This document shows positions 1-10,254 of a DNA stretch of 64,000 nucleotides, piece by piece. The notes under the pieces are model-generated. The model was not told the origin of the DNA. It was given only the letters and a program-made list of their open reading frames with translations, and made no database searches. Made by a program: the position numbers and the translations under genes. How positions within the stretch are numbered: the stretch's first letter is position 1; each line of letters opens with the position of its first letter. The DNA is taken from NCBI RefSeq assembly GCF_026262505.1, contig NC_067204.1:15540165-15604164 (forward strand), read 5' to 3'. The DNA comes from Trichomonas vaginalis G3 (taxonomy: Eukaryota; Parabasalia; Trichomonadida; Trichomonadidae).

Positions 1-1370
1 TTCTTATACGTGGAACAAGACATTGAAATAAAACCTTCTGCCAAGTTGTCTGACAAGAAAGGTTGCAATGGAATTTTCTATGTCGGATACCAATATGCTC
101 CAGAAGTTTTCATGGGATATAAGATATATTCTAACTCTGACTTAGTTCAAACAGTAACATGGGCAAACTATGAATGGTTCGCTTTGAGAAACTCAGTACA
201 ACCACAAGCTAGAGAACAAACAGACCAGTATGCAACTATTGAGAAAATAAGAAGACTTGACCCTAACGTTCCAGGAGTTTATGTTAACCTTTCTGGTTCA
301 AACTGCAGCAGCAGTAACCAAAGTAAAACTGAAACTTAGAGTTCCTTTGTCATCTTTCCTCATCTTCAGGTTTTTAAGATACTTGCCAAACTGGGCAGGA
401 AAAATTTCTATCGAACTTACTCCAAGCAAAAATAACTTAGTCATTGCACCAACACAAGACCCATTCACTCTTACAGATACTGGTGAGCTCAGCAACCATT
501 CGGAATTTTGCAAAGACAAAGTTGACTTAGACTTTGGTTTCTCAAACTTCAACAATGAAGTAAACTATATTTCAATGCTGCTGGAACTGCTTGGGACCCA
601 GTTAAGTTCACATGCGAAAAATTTGAATGCAAGAGAATAGAAAGCAGACTTGCAGTCTATATGTTGGACCCAGATATTTCAAATGCTTTAGCTGCCAAAT
701 ATATTGCAGTTCCACTTATGTTCCCTATACACCAAATATCTGTAAAGACTTTGCAGGTGAAGTTGGAAACCAAAGTGCTGACCCAGGTGCAAGAACAGAT
801 ATTGCTTTAACAACTGCAATGAAACATGCAGATACTATGTTTGTACTGTTCAGACGAACTATAAATGACTATTCTTGTTTCTACAACCCTGGTATTAAAT
901 ATCATATAAACATAGATGGCAAATATTATCCAAGAGAAGAATATTCTACAGTTGAGGATATGAGGTCATACAACTTGACATTAGATGCTATGAACTTTAA
1001 CAACAACTTCACAACAACCATTAACCCTGAAATGCAAAGTTCTATTATGCCATATGTGAAAGTATGGACTCATACAGGAGGTCAAAAAACTCAATATACA
1101 AATGGAGACCGTTCAAACTTTTGGCTTGGCATTCCATTTGCTGACTCAGAAGACTTTATGGGTGGTATTTCAACTGTTGGTACTGTACAAATACAATATA
1201 CTGGTGACAGAGACGGTCCAGATGAATTGAGAGCAAAGAAGTTTACAAAACCAATAGCACTTTTCACGGAAGATGCTCTTTTGAAGATTCGTTCGATGAA
1301 ACCTGCTGGGGCTCCTCAGATTGGCATAACGACAGCTTCCATCGAGCAGATTTTGGCAGCAGGTCAGTAA
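1..1370 (+). pseudogene. Polinton major capsid protein candidate (copy A, broken, 5' end outside window)
   Basis: This is the same gene as copy B 54058-55674. Its position next to a smaller capsid-like gene, its size of about 530 residues in copy B, and its beta-rich composition fit the double-jelly-roll major capsid protein known from Polintons. I recognise it by context and layout, not by a decisive motif. The gene is broken. Its 3' end is antisense to the end of a minus-strand gene. Confidence 0.6.
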
Positions 1371-1679
1371 GTTGTTCTTGAACTGACTTCTCTCCGTCAA
1401 ATATTGACAGTACGCCAGTTTTGACATAAATTGTATTATAAACTTACCTTTAGAAATATCTGTAAGTTTTGTTGTTATATTTTTGTCTGCTTCAAGAACT
1501 TTCACCATTTCAGTTATACCAACTTTCTTTGCTTTATGAAAATATTTTGGTTCAGCAAAGACTGCTATTCTATAACATTTTCCATTGTTTGTAAAGAACT
1601 ATTCTGTCAATGTATTTGTATTGTTTGTGTGTGTAAACTTTGTTCTGCTTCAATTCGAAGAGATACTCAATACGTCCAT
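1264..1679 (-). pseudogene. Small minus-strand element gene (copy A, broken)
   Basis: A minus-strand reading frame starts at the ATG at 1679 and is repeated with the same amino-acid sense in copy B (55975 leftward). It would encode a short protein of roughly 135 residues rich in Lys, Tyr and Val, with no family I recognise. Its 3' end overlaps the end of the capsid gene by about 100 bp on the opposite strand. It diverges from the plus-strand gene at 1698 with fewer than 20 bp between the two ATGs. The copy is broken. Confidence 0.45.
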
Positions 1680-1697
1680 CTTTTTATTCTAAGTAAA

Positions 1698-2278
1698 ATG
1701 TCATTTCCGAAAAATAGAAGCGTAAGTGTTTCAAAAGGTTTAATGGCGGTGGCAGATGTGAAGTTAAATTCACCAACTCAAACAAACAGTCAAAGTGTTA
1801 TTGTCAATGTCAAAGAAAGAGATGTTGAAGTGGGGAAACCATACGAAGACGAAGATGGTATAACAATTGTTCCTGTAAAAGAACAACCAACATACCTGAA
1901 GTTAGCAGAGACTTAAGTTCTGTTGCAGATATTCGAAACGACTACCAACAACTGAAAGACAAACTTCAAACTCAGGAGAAGATTTGTCAAGCTTTAGGTA
2001 TAATGTTAAACTTGGTCGAACACAACCCTGTAAAAGTGAACTCATATGTCATTGCACCTCATGAAGTTTTGAAAGAACTATTGAAACTTTTGACAGAGGC
2101 AGACGATATAAACATCAAAGAAATAGAACCCGACATTAGTTGCTGTGGTGTTTCATATAATGTCATTGACAAGATATACGTTATGAAAGGAGGTGAAACG
2201 TTGAACTTAAAATATAGTTTCCCAGACGTTATAAAAATATTTGACGACCACAACATTTCATTAAAATTTATTTGCTAA
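1698..2278 (+). pseudogene. Element protein of unknown function (copy A, broken)
   Basis: The ATG at 1698 begins a protein with an MSFPKNRSVSVSKG start and a helical C-terminal half. Copy B has the same gene at 55996-56575. It lies between the two capsid candidates, so a virion or assembly role is possible, but I recognise no domain. Broken. Confidence 0.5.
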
Positions 2279-2282
2279 GTAA

Positions 2283-3084
2283 ATGGCAGAAGACATAGTG
2301 GTTTATACTATTACGACTAAAAACCCTGAGTCATATAATTCTATAACAACAAACTTACAAAGTCCTCAAGGACGATATTGTAAACTAACCTTAAACACAA
2401 TGACGACTAAAGCCTGTTTTGCTCTTTTGACACCAGAAGACTTTATTGTTGTGAATGGTAAAAAATACTCCTTTGAAGATACTTACTCAGATATACCACC
2501 AACAGGTTTTGTTGACTTATTTAATACTTTAAGGACGGTGTAACATGTGCTGCAACTAGAGCAGGTTTCATTATGTTTGGATGTCCGACTGAGTTTACTA
2601 TAAACGATATGAGCTATAATACAAAACTTATATCTGGTTTTTACTACCAACAGTTTCCTATAACAGGAAAAGGTGTCATACAAGGAATGTCTGTTCCATT
2701 GACTTTAAGCACACCTATTTTATATATTGTTTCAAACTTAGGTTCAAAGTGTTATTCGAATGTCGACAGAAACTACTATGACCAAAAGATACTTATGCGT
2801 ATAAAAACACTTTCTCTGCTGGTTTGCCTATTGTTCATTCGAATGCAGAGTTTTCAGCTTTAGTGAACTCAAACACTTTGGCAAGTATAAACTTAACCTT
2901 AGTTGACGCAAACTTTGTTCCTGTAAAACTTTTATGTCCTATGTATTTGTCAATGACGGCAGAAAGTTTCGAATTGGAAGATGCAACTGGTGAAAGTATT
3001 GTATTACAAGAACAACTTCAACAACAAATAGCTCAAGAACAACAACAAATGCAAGAACAACAAATGCAACAAAGTCAAGAATAA
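2283..3084 (+). pseudogene. Polinton minor capsid (penton-like) candidate (copy A, broken)
   Basis: Counterpart of the whole 268-residue frame at 56823-57629. The C-terminus is a Gln-rich tail of repeated QQ/EQ residues. Size and position beside the major capsid candidate fit the single-jelly-roll minor capsid protein of Polintons. The assignment rests on context. Broken. Confidence 0.5.
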
Positions 3085-3113
3085 AAAAAAATATTTTTTT
3101 TATTTTTATAAAA

Positions 3114-4341
3114 ATGTACAGAATAGATGTTTCAGATTTTTATGACTTCCAAGCATTCAGAAATATGTGTCCATTTAGACTATAACAAAGCAGTCGAGAA
3201 TTTGAAACGTTTAGTCATTTATGTCGACTCTGCCCCAGAATGTTATGTTATGAAAGAATGGGATGTAGTCTTTAACAAACCAAAGCGACAATAGTTTCAG
3301 AACAAGAATGTAGACAGAAACTTAAGAAAATAAAAGTCGTACAAGTTGGCATGAAGATGTTAGATGCTTGGGATATCTTATTGTCAAAGTTAGAAGATTT
3401 TTCAGTTCGAGGTATAAAGTTCTATACACCTTCTCCAAACTTCTATTCTATCTTCACTGGATATAAATACGAACAAGTAGAATGGAAAGAAAATATTATA
3501 GAAGCTTGGTTAGACCATGTCAAAGAAATTATATGCAATGGAAACGAAAGAGTCTATGAGTATATCTTATGTTGGTTTGCAAACATCTTACAACATCCAA
3601 GTGCTAAAAATGAAACTGCTCTCATTATAATTGGAAAACAAGGAACAGGTAAGAACACTTTCTTTACAGATATTTATGCAAACTGTTAGAGGTATTCGAA
3701 CCCTAATATGACAAACTTAGAAAACATCTGCGGTAAATTTAACTCTTCAATAGAGAATATGAAACTTATAGTTTAATGAACTTCAAAGTATAGATACAAC
3801 AAAAGTTTTAAACTCAGATGCTTTGAAGAGTCTTATAACAGACAAAGTTGGAGTTGTTGAAAGAAAATATAAAGACCAAAGAGTTTGTGAAAATGTTGCA
3901 AATTTCATTATGGTTTCAAACAATGCTGTTCCGATGAAGTTAGAAAGTTCTGACAGAAGATATGTAGTTGTCAGAACGTCAGATTCTCATATGCAAGATA
4001 CAGAATATTTTGACGACTTAGCAGAAACTTTGACATCTGACTTTTACAACCACTTGTTCTCATATTTTATGACATTAGATATTTCAAAGTTCAATCCAAG
4101 ACAAATTCCACATACCGAAGAGAGACAAACATTGTTAGAAGCAAACAAGAGTGTATATGAACTGTTCATAGATGAAACTGACTTTGAGTGTTTAGATGAA
4201 AGGTCATTGTACGATTCGTATAAACAATATTGTCAAGAGTATGGTTATATGACAGCGTCTAAACGAACATTCTTGGCAAATGTCAAAAGTCTTTTAGACG
4301 TACAGAATGGTGTATATACAAAGAAAAATTTTTCTGAGTAA
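3114..4341 (+). pseudogene. SF3-type (D5/primase-associated) helicase (copy A, broken)
   Basis: It carries the P-loop GKQGTGKN and the downstream NFIMVSNNAVP/SSDRRYVVV region typical of viral and plasmid superfamily 3 helicases of the D5/DUF5906 type. These proteins unwind DNA during element replication. Copy B 57658-58893 is the whole counterpart. An A/T-run leader with a TATTTTTATAAAA-like block precedes the ATG. Broken. Confidence 0.75.
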
Positions 4342-4377
4342 ATTTTAAAAAAAATATTTTTTTATCCGATAGAAAAG

Positions 4378-4796
4378 ATGGCAAAATTCATCTCAGTAAA
4401 CAAGTACATGTCAGGACTTAAAGAAGAACTAGACCCATTCACATATTTGAATGTTTACTTCTACCATTTTGAAAAGTCTTCATTCAGCAAAGTTTGGAAC
4501 ATCGAACCAGTTAAGTTTGCTATTGTGACTAAAAATGGTGCGAAATTTGAAGACTTAGACATAGAAGGTTTGTTAGCAGTCAAAGAAAGTTTTGACAGAA
4601 GGTTCTCAAACTTAAAGAAGGCAAAGCATACAAACTTGTTATACCTTATGAACCAAAGAAAGCAGACGACTATGAATATTATGAGTCTAAAGTTGTAGAA
4701 GTTCAAGGTAAATTGGGTAAAAAGATTTTAGAGTCTAAGCCAGTGTTTGCTCCTAAAGAGGAAGAGAACATTGACATTGACCCAGAAATGTTCTAA
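4378..4796 (+). pseudogene. Element protein of unknown function (copy A, broken)
   Basis: Counterpart of the 139-residue frame at 58931-59350: a compact protein with an acidic C-terminus (ENIDIDPEMF). It follows the helicase by 36 bp and converges on the minus-strand Lys/Glu-rich gene. A DNA-binding or replication accessory role is conceivable from the position only. Broken. Confidence 0.5.
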
Positions 4797-4812
4797 AAAT
4801 AAAATTTTATTT

Positions 4813-5262
4813 TTACATGTCAAATTTCTTTTCTCTGGCTCTGGTTCAGGTTCTTTCTTCTCTTCTTCTACTTTCTTTTCTTTCTTTTCTCTCTTCTTCT
4901 TTTCTGGTGGAGTTATGTCAAATTCTCAGAACCATATTTTGTAAAAGTTCTTTGTCCTTTAATAGCTCTTCTATTCTGTTTTCTATTTCATCTTCAAGAA
5001 CAGCGCATGTGTCTTCTTTGCATTCTAAGAAGTTTTGTTGGACTTCATCTCTCCAAGAGGCGTCATCTCTGTCAACAAGTCTGTCATTGACAAATTTTAA
5101 GACTGCTCTGCTTAATGTTTTATGGTTCTTGTCATATTCCCAGAAACAGAACTTTAGAACAAATTCACCTTTCTTGTTTACACTATGTAAGATTTTATGG
5201 TCGACAGATGTTTTGCTGTCGAAAAGCTTGTCTCGAATATAGATAGCGAAATCGCTAGACAT
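4813..5262 (-). pseudogene. Lys/Glu-rich element protein (copy A, broken)
   Basis: Counterpart of the 149-residue frame at 59367-59816. The N-terminal two thirds look folded. The C-terminus is a run of charged KKKK/EEEK residues. It is divergent from the ATPase gene, with about 36 bp between the ATGs. No family recognised. Broken. Confidence 0.5.
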
Positions 5263-5298
5263 TTTCTAAAAGATAAAAATTTTAATTTTTCTAAAAAT

Positions 5299-6171
5299 AT
5301 GTTAGAAAAAAAGTTTGCTGACATTGACAAAAATTTGAGAATGTTTTAAAAGAACAAGAGGAAATTAGAAAATGCTCAGATAAAACCCATACATGACAAG
5401 TTCTTATTTGCTCAGAATGGTATAACAGGTCTAATTGCACCACCTGGGTCGGGTAAGACTTTCACTTATCTTAAAATGGCTGCACAACAACAAGAACTAG
5501 ATGAGAAGAACCCATTCTATGAGTTAGTTGTTATTTGTAGTACTTCTGGTCAATTTGACCAAACCGTCAATTCGTTCAAAGATATTATAAAGAAGTCTAA
5601 GTTAGTATGTATAAAAGACTCTGAGTTGTTAGATTGGATAAAGAAGTACCAAAGAAGAGTTTTGAAGTACAATGCTATAAATGAGTATATAAATTCGAAG
5701 TTTAAAGACCCAAATGAGGAAATGCAGAGAATATTAGAGAAGAAACACTTCAGAAACAAACAGAAAGAGATAGAATACATTTCGAAGAAATTGCAATCTT
5801 ACGATTGGAAGACTTACCCTCATAGATGTCTTCTTATCTTAGATGACTTTGCTTCTCATCCTTTGTTAAAGAATAGAGAACAAGATATGTGTCGAATTCT
5901 TAAGAAGCTCAGACACTTTAACATTTCAGTTGTCATTTGTGTACAGACAGCAAAGAGTTTAAGTAAGGATGTAAAGAGAATACTTACTGACATTGTACTT
6001 TTCCCCGGATTGTCCGAAGACGATTTCATGGAACTTATGAAAGAGTCCATGGCAGGTAAGTTTGACAGACATGAACTATGGGAGAAGTACAAAGTCATAC
6101 AAGACCCTCATACTTCTTTCAGAATTCACATCTACGCAAACAAAGTTCAAATTGTAAAAAGTCAAGCGTAA
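5299..6171 (+). pseudogene. Polinton genome-packaging ATPase (A32/FtsK-HerA type), copy A, broken
   Basis: The P-loop is in GLIAPPGSGKTFTYL and the Walker B region in CLLILDDFASHPLL. This pattern is that of the A32-like packaging ATPases of Polintons and large DNA viruses, which pump DNA into the capsid. Nearly identical to the whole copy at 59853-60728. Lightly broken. Confidence 0.8.
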
Positions 6172-6300
6172 AAATAAATGGTTCATTTACTCTGCTTGTT
6201 TGAAGTTGTCAAAATACTCTGTTATTTTTTCTGTCTTTACATACAAAATAAAAAAAATATTTTACAAAAAACTAACTTTATTTTTTCTATCTTGTATAAA
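6172..6300. other. Junction remnant matching both ends of copy B's KilA-N gene
   Basis: Positions about 6176-6225 match the 3' end of copy B's KilA-N-type gene (near 61140-61190). The sequence then jumps to bases matching that gene's upstream leader (near 62040-62060). Copy A therefore keeps only the two edges of a gene that copy B still carries. Confidence 0.7.
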
Positions 6301-6460
6301 AGATATGATTTCAGGGATTTTTTTGACGAAGTGTCAAAGTTCTCTTCGTAAAAAAATAACAGTTATATAATGAAATTTGGTCATTTTTTTACGATTTCAG
6401 GGATTTTTTTTTACGAAGTGCAAAAGTTCTCTTCGTAAAAAAATAACAGTTATATAATGA
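6300..6460 (+). repeat. Two tandem copies of an approximately 80-bp leader-like repeat
   Basis: The segment running from GATTTCAGGGATTTTTTT through TTCTCTTCGTAAAAAAATAA to ACAGTTATATAATGA occurs twice in a row (near 6307-6372 and 6390-6459). The second copy leads directly into the gene at 6478. Copy B has a related ACAGTTATATCATGA at about 62815. This may be a duplicated promoter or leader; the function is inferred. Confidence 0.6.
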
Positions 6461-6477
6461 AAAAGTGTCATTTTTTC

Positions 6478-6705
6478 ATGTCCGAAGACTCGAAGGTGCA
6501 ACACTTCCAAAATACCGACGAACTCAGAAGAGCAGCATGGCAGTATCTTCTTGACAACTTCTTTGAGTTCTCCAGGTACACCTTGGAAAATGCTGAAGAA
6601 CTCCGACACAGAGAATTTGGAGAAATTGCACTCCAATACTACCTTGACAAACAAAGGGTAAACAAAGGGCAAAATAAGACTAAAAACTTAACGTTTAAAA
6701 AGTGA
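6478..6705 (+). CDS. Small helical element protein, unknown
   Basis: A 75-residue frame in copy A's variable cluster. I chose the ATG at 6478 because a TCATTTTTT initiator-like run sits about 10 bp before it; an in-frame ATG also exists at 6457. The product is charged and mostly helical, with Arg/Glu-rich segments. Nothing similar appears in copy B's visible part. No family recognised. Confidence 0.55.
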   Translation: MSEDSKVQHFQNTDELRRAAWQYLLDNFFEFSRYTLENAEELRHREFGEIALQYYLDKQRVNKGQNKTKNLTFKK

Positions 6706-6713
6706 CATTTTTA

Positions 6714-6911
6714 ATGAGCTCCGAGTCACCGAGAAAACTTGGTCAGATGTTAGCAGCTTACTTCCCTGAGGAGGATGGAAGCGTTACATACGTAAGGTTC
6801 AAAAACAACGAACCTGGAATTGCGTACCAAATTCGCAATTACATGACCATGGAAGAGTACGAAAGGCTCCTACAAGAGAAACCAGCTCTAAACTCAGAAA
6901 AGAAAGAATAA
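6714..6911 (+). CDS. Small element protein, unknown
   Basis: A 65-residue frame starting at the ATG at 6714, only 8 bp after the previous stop. The gap contains a GTGACATTTTT leader motif. It has a short folded-looking core (GSVTYVRFKNNEPGIAYQI) and a charged tail. The tight spacing suggests one accessory cluster with the previous gene. No family recognised. Confidence 0.55.
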   Translation: MSSESPRKLGQMLAAYFPEEDGSVTYVRFKNNEPGIAYQIRNYMTMEEYERLLQEKPALNSEKKE

Positions 6912-6975
6912 AAAGTTTAACTCGTAATTGTTTATTTTTTTTACTTGTATGGGCAAGCTGCAAGAATGAAGTCGA

Positions 6976-7545
6976 CTATCTCAGTCTTTGTCTTGACGAG
7001 CTGGACGGCTCTTGCGAGTACGTCTGTTTTGCGGTCTCCAGCTGGTGTTTGACCTTCGTAATTGCGCATGTTCTTGAGAGCTCCAACTGTAATGATTGTA
7101 GGATGAAGAGTCTCTCAGACTGCTTGAGGTAGTCTTCACGGTCACGAACCGAATCTGTGGTACGAGTCGAATCGGTCGATTTGAGGGAAGAGACTGAAAG
7201 CCTGTCATCTTCCATTGGAGCTGTAGCATACTCTTTGCGTAAGCGGTTCAGACCTTCTTCGAAGTCTTGGTCTCTCTTCGATTGAGATTGGAATTGGAAT
7301 TGCTGGGGTGGAGCTTGCTGGGGTGGAGCTTGCTGGAACATCCAAGGGTTGGGGAAGTAAGGCATAGGCTGAGGAGGAGGGTAGTTCGGGAAGCCTTGTG
7401 GTGGGTAGTAACATTGAGGTGGAAATTGGTAGTAATTTGGTGGAGGTACTTGCTGGAACTGAGGTGCAGGGGCTGGTGCTTTAGGTTCTGTAGCTTTCGG
7501 TACTTCTGGCTTTGGAATGGACTCGGTTGGTGGTACGTCAGTCAT
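6976..7545 (-). CDS. Proline/glutamine-rich element protein
   Basis: The frame opens at the ATG at 7545 (MTDVPPTESIP) and is 189 residues long. An N-terminal half full of Pro, Gln and Tyr (PPQ, QQAPPQQ, YYPPQG) is followed by a Ser/Thr/Arg/Asp-rich helical part. Such low-complexity regions are common in linker or virion-associated proteins, but no domain is recognisable. The DNA just upstream consists of AAAAATTTTT repeats. Copy B keeps only a fragment resembling this gene's 5' end, at about 60745-60835, inside a repeat cassette. Confidence 0.55.
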   Translation of the reverse strand: MTDVPPTESIPKPEVPKATEPKAPAPAPQFQQVPPPNYYQFPPQCYYPPQGFPNYPPPQPMPYFPNPWMFQQAPPQQAPPQQFQFQSQSKRDQDFEEGLNRLRKEYATAPMEDDRLSVSSLKSTDSTRTTDSVRDREDYLKQSERLFILQSLQLELSRTCAITKVKHQLETAKQTYSQEPSSSSRQRLR

Positions 7546-7552
7546 CCGTTTG

Positions 7553-7829
7553 TGTCCTGTCGGAAGGAAAATTTTTTCCTGTCGGATGGAAGGACTCGGA
7601 ATGCCAGAAGGAAGAACTTTTCCTGTCGGAAGGAAAAATTTTTCCTGTCGGAAGGAAGAACTTTTCCTGAAGTTCGACCAAAAAGTTCTCAATTTTCGAA
7701 AATTTGAATGGTTTGCGGACGGACAACTGGAAAATTTTTTCCTGTCGGAAGGAAAAATTTTTCCCTTTGTCCGGAAAAATTTTTCCAGTTGTCGGGAAAA
7801 TATTTTCCTGTCGGATGGAAGGACTCGGA
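7553..7829. repeat. Cluster of TTCC-AAAAATTTTT-GGAA palindromic repeats
   Basis: Short units such as TGTCGGAAGGAAAAATTTTT and CAGTTGTCGGGAAAA recur many times, each containing a self-complementary GGAAAAATTTTTCC core. A 27-bp block beginning GGATGGAAGGACTCGG occurs twice (near 7583 and 7815). Copy B has the same repeat family at about 60835-61045. Reading frames through this block are low-complexity artefacts. Confidence 0.8.
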
Positions 7830-8015
7830 ATGCCAGAAGGATTTGACGAGGCAGTTTACCTTATAGAGATAAATGAAGTTGTTAAGCAGTACTTGCGCAA
7901 GGTAATGAAGCCCAAGGTCAAGTTCACCAGTATTTCTGGAAGGTCTACACTTCAGCTCGAGACTTCGACTGGAATTCCAATTCAAATACCAGACGGGACA
8001 GCCTACGATGCATAA
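7830..8015 (+). CDS. Small element ORF (61 residues), unknown
   Basis: It starts at the ATG at 7830, inside the last repeat (MPEGFDEAVYLIE). The product has a helical N-terminus and a Thr/Ser-rich end. Copy B repeats the first roughly 14 codons at about 61057 and then diverges. It may be a fragment of a longer gene. Confidence 0.35.
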   Translation: MPEGFDEAVYLIEINEVVKQYLRKVMKPKVKFTSISGRSTLQLETSTGIPIQIPDGTAYDA

Positions 8016-8313
8016 AGGACGCCAAAAGAGAAGCTCTTGTTAAGTTCTTAAACAAACGTCCTTGGATAAAAATACCAAACAAGGAGAACCCCCTACCCCA
8101 TATGAAATTGGCAATTCAGTCTCTCCTTCACTTCTCGGTCAGCCGTTCTACATAACCTGTGAAGGCGACATTCAGCCAGTTCTTCAGCCAGTTCAGTAAA
8201 CATCTCATTTTAACTTCACTTTTTTTATGTTTTTACGCATGTGAAGAAGAAGCCTTCTGGTAAGTTTCTTATAGCCATATACATGGCACGCTTTGAGTAA
8301 AAACATTTTTTGA
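8016..8313. other. No clear gene
   Basis: There is only short open sequence on both strands, possibly the remains of a longer version of the preceding gene. A leader-like AAAACATTTTTTGA run precedes the ATG at 8314. Confidence 0.5.
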
Positions 8314-8898
8314 ATGAAGCAAGTTAAATTCGTCCCACACCAATCTCAATGGACCGATGAAGAGTTTCAAGCTATGGTTGAAGACGTTGAGAACGACATA
8401 GACGGCGAACTTGAAGGAGCTCAAATCACAATTGCAACCAAAATTGCAGGAGTCAAGGAACAGATAGCTCCACTTAAAGCTACCAAAGCTACTCTTGACC
8501 TCATGGATAGTTACCGTTTAGATGTCAAGAGTGGAATAAGACAATTAAAATTAAAACTTCTAAACTACGAAGCTATACTCCAAAAGTTAGCAGAAATGAG
8601 AAGACTTTACCAGAGCTACTTACATGTAAGGGACTTACCTTCAAGCAGTCCGACCAAAGATGAATTTTCTGACATTGTCCCAATTTTGTCCGAAAGTCAG
8701 CTCAGATGTTTCGAACTGCTCCCAACATATCCGGAATATGAACGTTTGCCTGAACTCTTCCACAATCTCAAAAAACGTTTTTTGGTTCTCATGTTCCAAA
8801 CTTTTATCGGAAGAGACAACAAACGTTCAGAAGAAGAACAAGATATTATTTTAAACTTGTTGTATGACTTAACCGTCATAACAAGCTTTTTGAAGTAA
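8314..8898 (+). CDS. Helical element protein, unknown
   Basis: A whole 194-residue frame from the ATG at 8314. The N-terminal half is acidic then amphipathic and looks coiled-coil (roughly residues 10-110). The C-terminal half is a mixed helical domain ending in a hydrophobic segment. No catalytic motif or known family is visible. It sits in a run of plus-strand genes found in copy A but not in the visible part of copy B. Confidence 0.6.
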   Translation: MKQVKFVPHQSQWTDEEFQAMVEDVENDIDGELEGAQITIATKIAGVKEQIAPLKATKATLDLMDSYRLDVKSGIRQLKLKLLNYEAILQKLAEMRRLYQSYLHVRDLPSSSPTKDEFSDIVPILSESQLRCFELLPTYPEYERLPELFHNLKKRFLVLMFQTFIGRDNKRSEEEQDIILNLLYDLTVITSFLK

Positions 8899-8930
8899 AA
8901 CCGTCATTCTCAAACCACTTCATTTTTTCG

Positions 8931-9620
8931 ATGTCCGAACAAGCACCGAAGCCAAACTCAATGGCAGATGTCCTTTCAAGGTTGTCAGACAAGCGCCCAG
9001 TTCAAATTCAAATTGCCCAATTGAACGCTCATCTGTCAAACACCATTAAGACTCTCCAAAGTAGTCTTATGGAAGAGATAACCAATCTCAAAGTCGAAGT
9101 CCTCACGAACCAAGCTTCCAATAAGAAAGTCCTGAACGATTTCGCGGAAACCTTGCGCCAATACAACATAGAGAACCAAAACCTTGCCCAACTCATCTAC
9201 CGTTTCTTCGAAGAGATTGACACCATCTGGGCGGCACTCGGAAAGGACAGAACCTCCAACACCGTAATTCGTGAGTACCAAATTCAAGAAGGAATTTTCG
9301 AGGAAGAAGAGGAAGAAGAGGAAGAAGAGGAAGAAGAGAAACACAAAGAAGAGGAAGTTTGGGCAACCCTTGTTGCCGATGACGCTTATGAAATTCCCAA
9401 CCCTACCCATACAAAATCCGCAACAAGGAGACCGGCAAGGTTCTTACCCCAGTCCTCAACAACTTGGGACACTTGAACCTTACCCTTCGAAATTACGGTT
9501 CAATTTCCATGGGAAGGCTTGTCGGTATGCAATGGGTTCCAAATCCAGACAAGAAGACGAGGGTCAGACACATTGACGGTGACAAGCTCAACAACCGTAA
9601 GGAGAACCTCGAGTGGTTCT
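8931..9620 (+). pseudogene. Coiled-coil ORF followed by an HNH-type nuclease-like domain
   Basis: An initiator-like TCATTTTTT lies about 10 bp before the ATG at 8931. The first part encodes a coiled-coil protein with a long Glu run near residues 123-138. The distal part (about 9410-9620) encodes a region ending in HIDGDKLNNRKENLEWF, the signature of HNH_3-type homing endonuclease domains, where His and Asn residues bind metal. Homing-type HNH domains are established in phages and large DNA viruses. Whether both parts form one gene is not settled here; the span looks broken. Confidence 0.55.
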
Positions 9621-9669
9621 AAGAGTAAAAAAATTTATTTTAGGGGGAAACCCGAGTAAATTTAGGTGT

Positions 9670-9936
9670 TTAGTTCATTAAGTAGGTTAAATTAAGGGTA
9701 ATTTGGACAATTAGCTCCCGACCTCTGAATTGGGCTCTTTCGTTATCTTCCCAGTTGCGTAGGAGGTCGTCCCAGAGGAGTTGGTAGAATTGCCAATCCA
9801 AGGACGATTTGTCCTCCCAAGCATTGAGGATGTACTGCTCGTAGAGTCTCATGACCTCTCCCTTGCACCAGACACCCTCTCCCTTGGAACGTAAGGCTTC
9901 TTTGAGGTGCTCGAATGCGATTGGCTGCTTGACCAT
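9670..9936 (-). CDS. Small helical element protein, unknown
   Basis: An 88-residue frame opening at the ATG at 9936, with Trp/Tyr/Leu-rich helices (NAWEDKSSLDWQFYQLLWDD). It diverges from the gene at 9967 across only 30 bp, a gap containing TGACACTTTTTGTCC. No family recognised. Confidence 0.5.
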   Translation of the reverse strand: MVKQPIAFEHLKEALRSKGEGVWCKGEVMRLYEQYILNAWEDKSSLDWQFYQLLWDDLLRNWEDNERAQFRGRELIVQITLNLTYLMN

Positions 9937-9966
9937 CCGAAATGACACTTTTTGTCCGTTTGGTCA

Positions 9967-10212
9967 ATGTTCGTGTCTCGTGCCATAGTCGACGAAAATA
10001 CAGACAAACAGGTTATATATGAGTTTGAGACCAAGAATGGTGTAACTCGACCTGTCCGATTCAAAGACTCCGAGGGCGACCATGAAATTAAACGGAAATT
10101 AGCTAGGAAGGAATATAAAATGGACTGGTTGCCACCACCTCCACCTCCACCACCTTTACCTGTTCCTCAAGTAAATAAGCCTTTCCCGTTCCCAAGAATT
10201 CCCACATTTTAA
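9967..10212 (+). CDS. Small element protein with polyproline tail
   Basis: An 81-residue frame from the ATG at 9967: a short folded N-terminal part (VIYEFETKNGVTRPVRF), then a run of eight prolines and further PxP repeats. Polyproline tails often mediate protein binding. Function unknown. Confidence 0.5.
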   Translation: MFVSRAIVDENTDKQVIYEFETKNGVTRPVRFKDSEGDHEIKRKLARKEYKMDWLPPPPPPPPLPVPQVNKPFPFPRIPTF

Positions 10213-10254
10213 TTCAAATTCGAATAAAAATTTTTTATTTCATGCAATGTTTAA

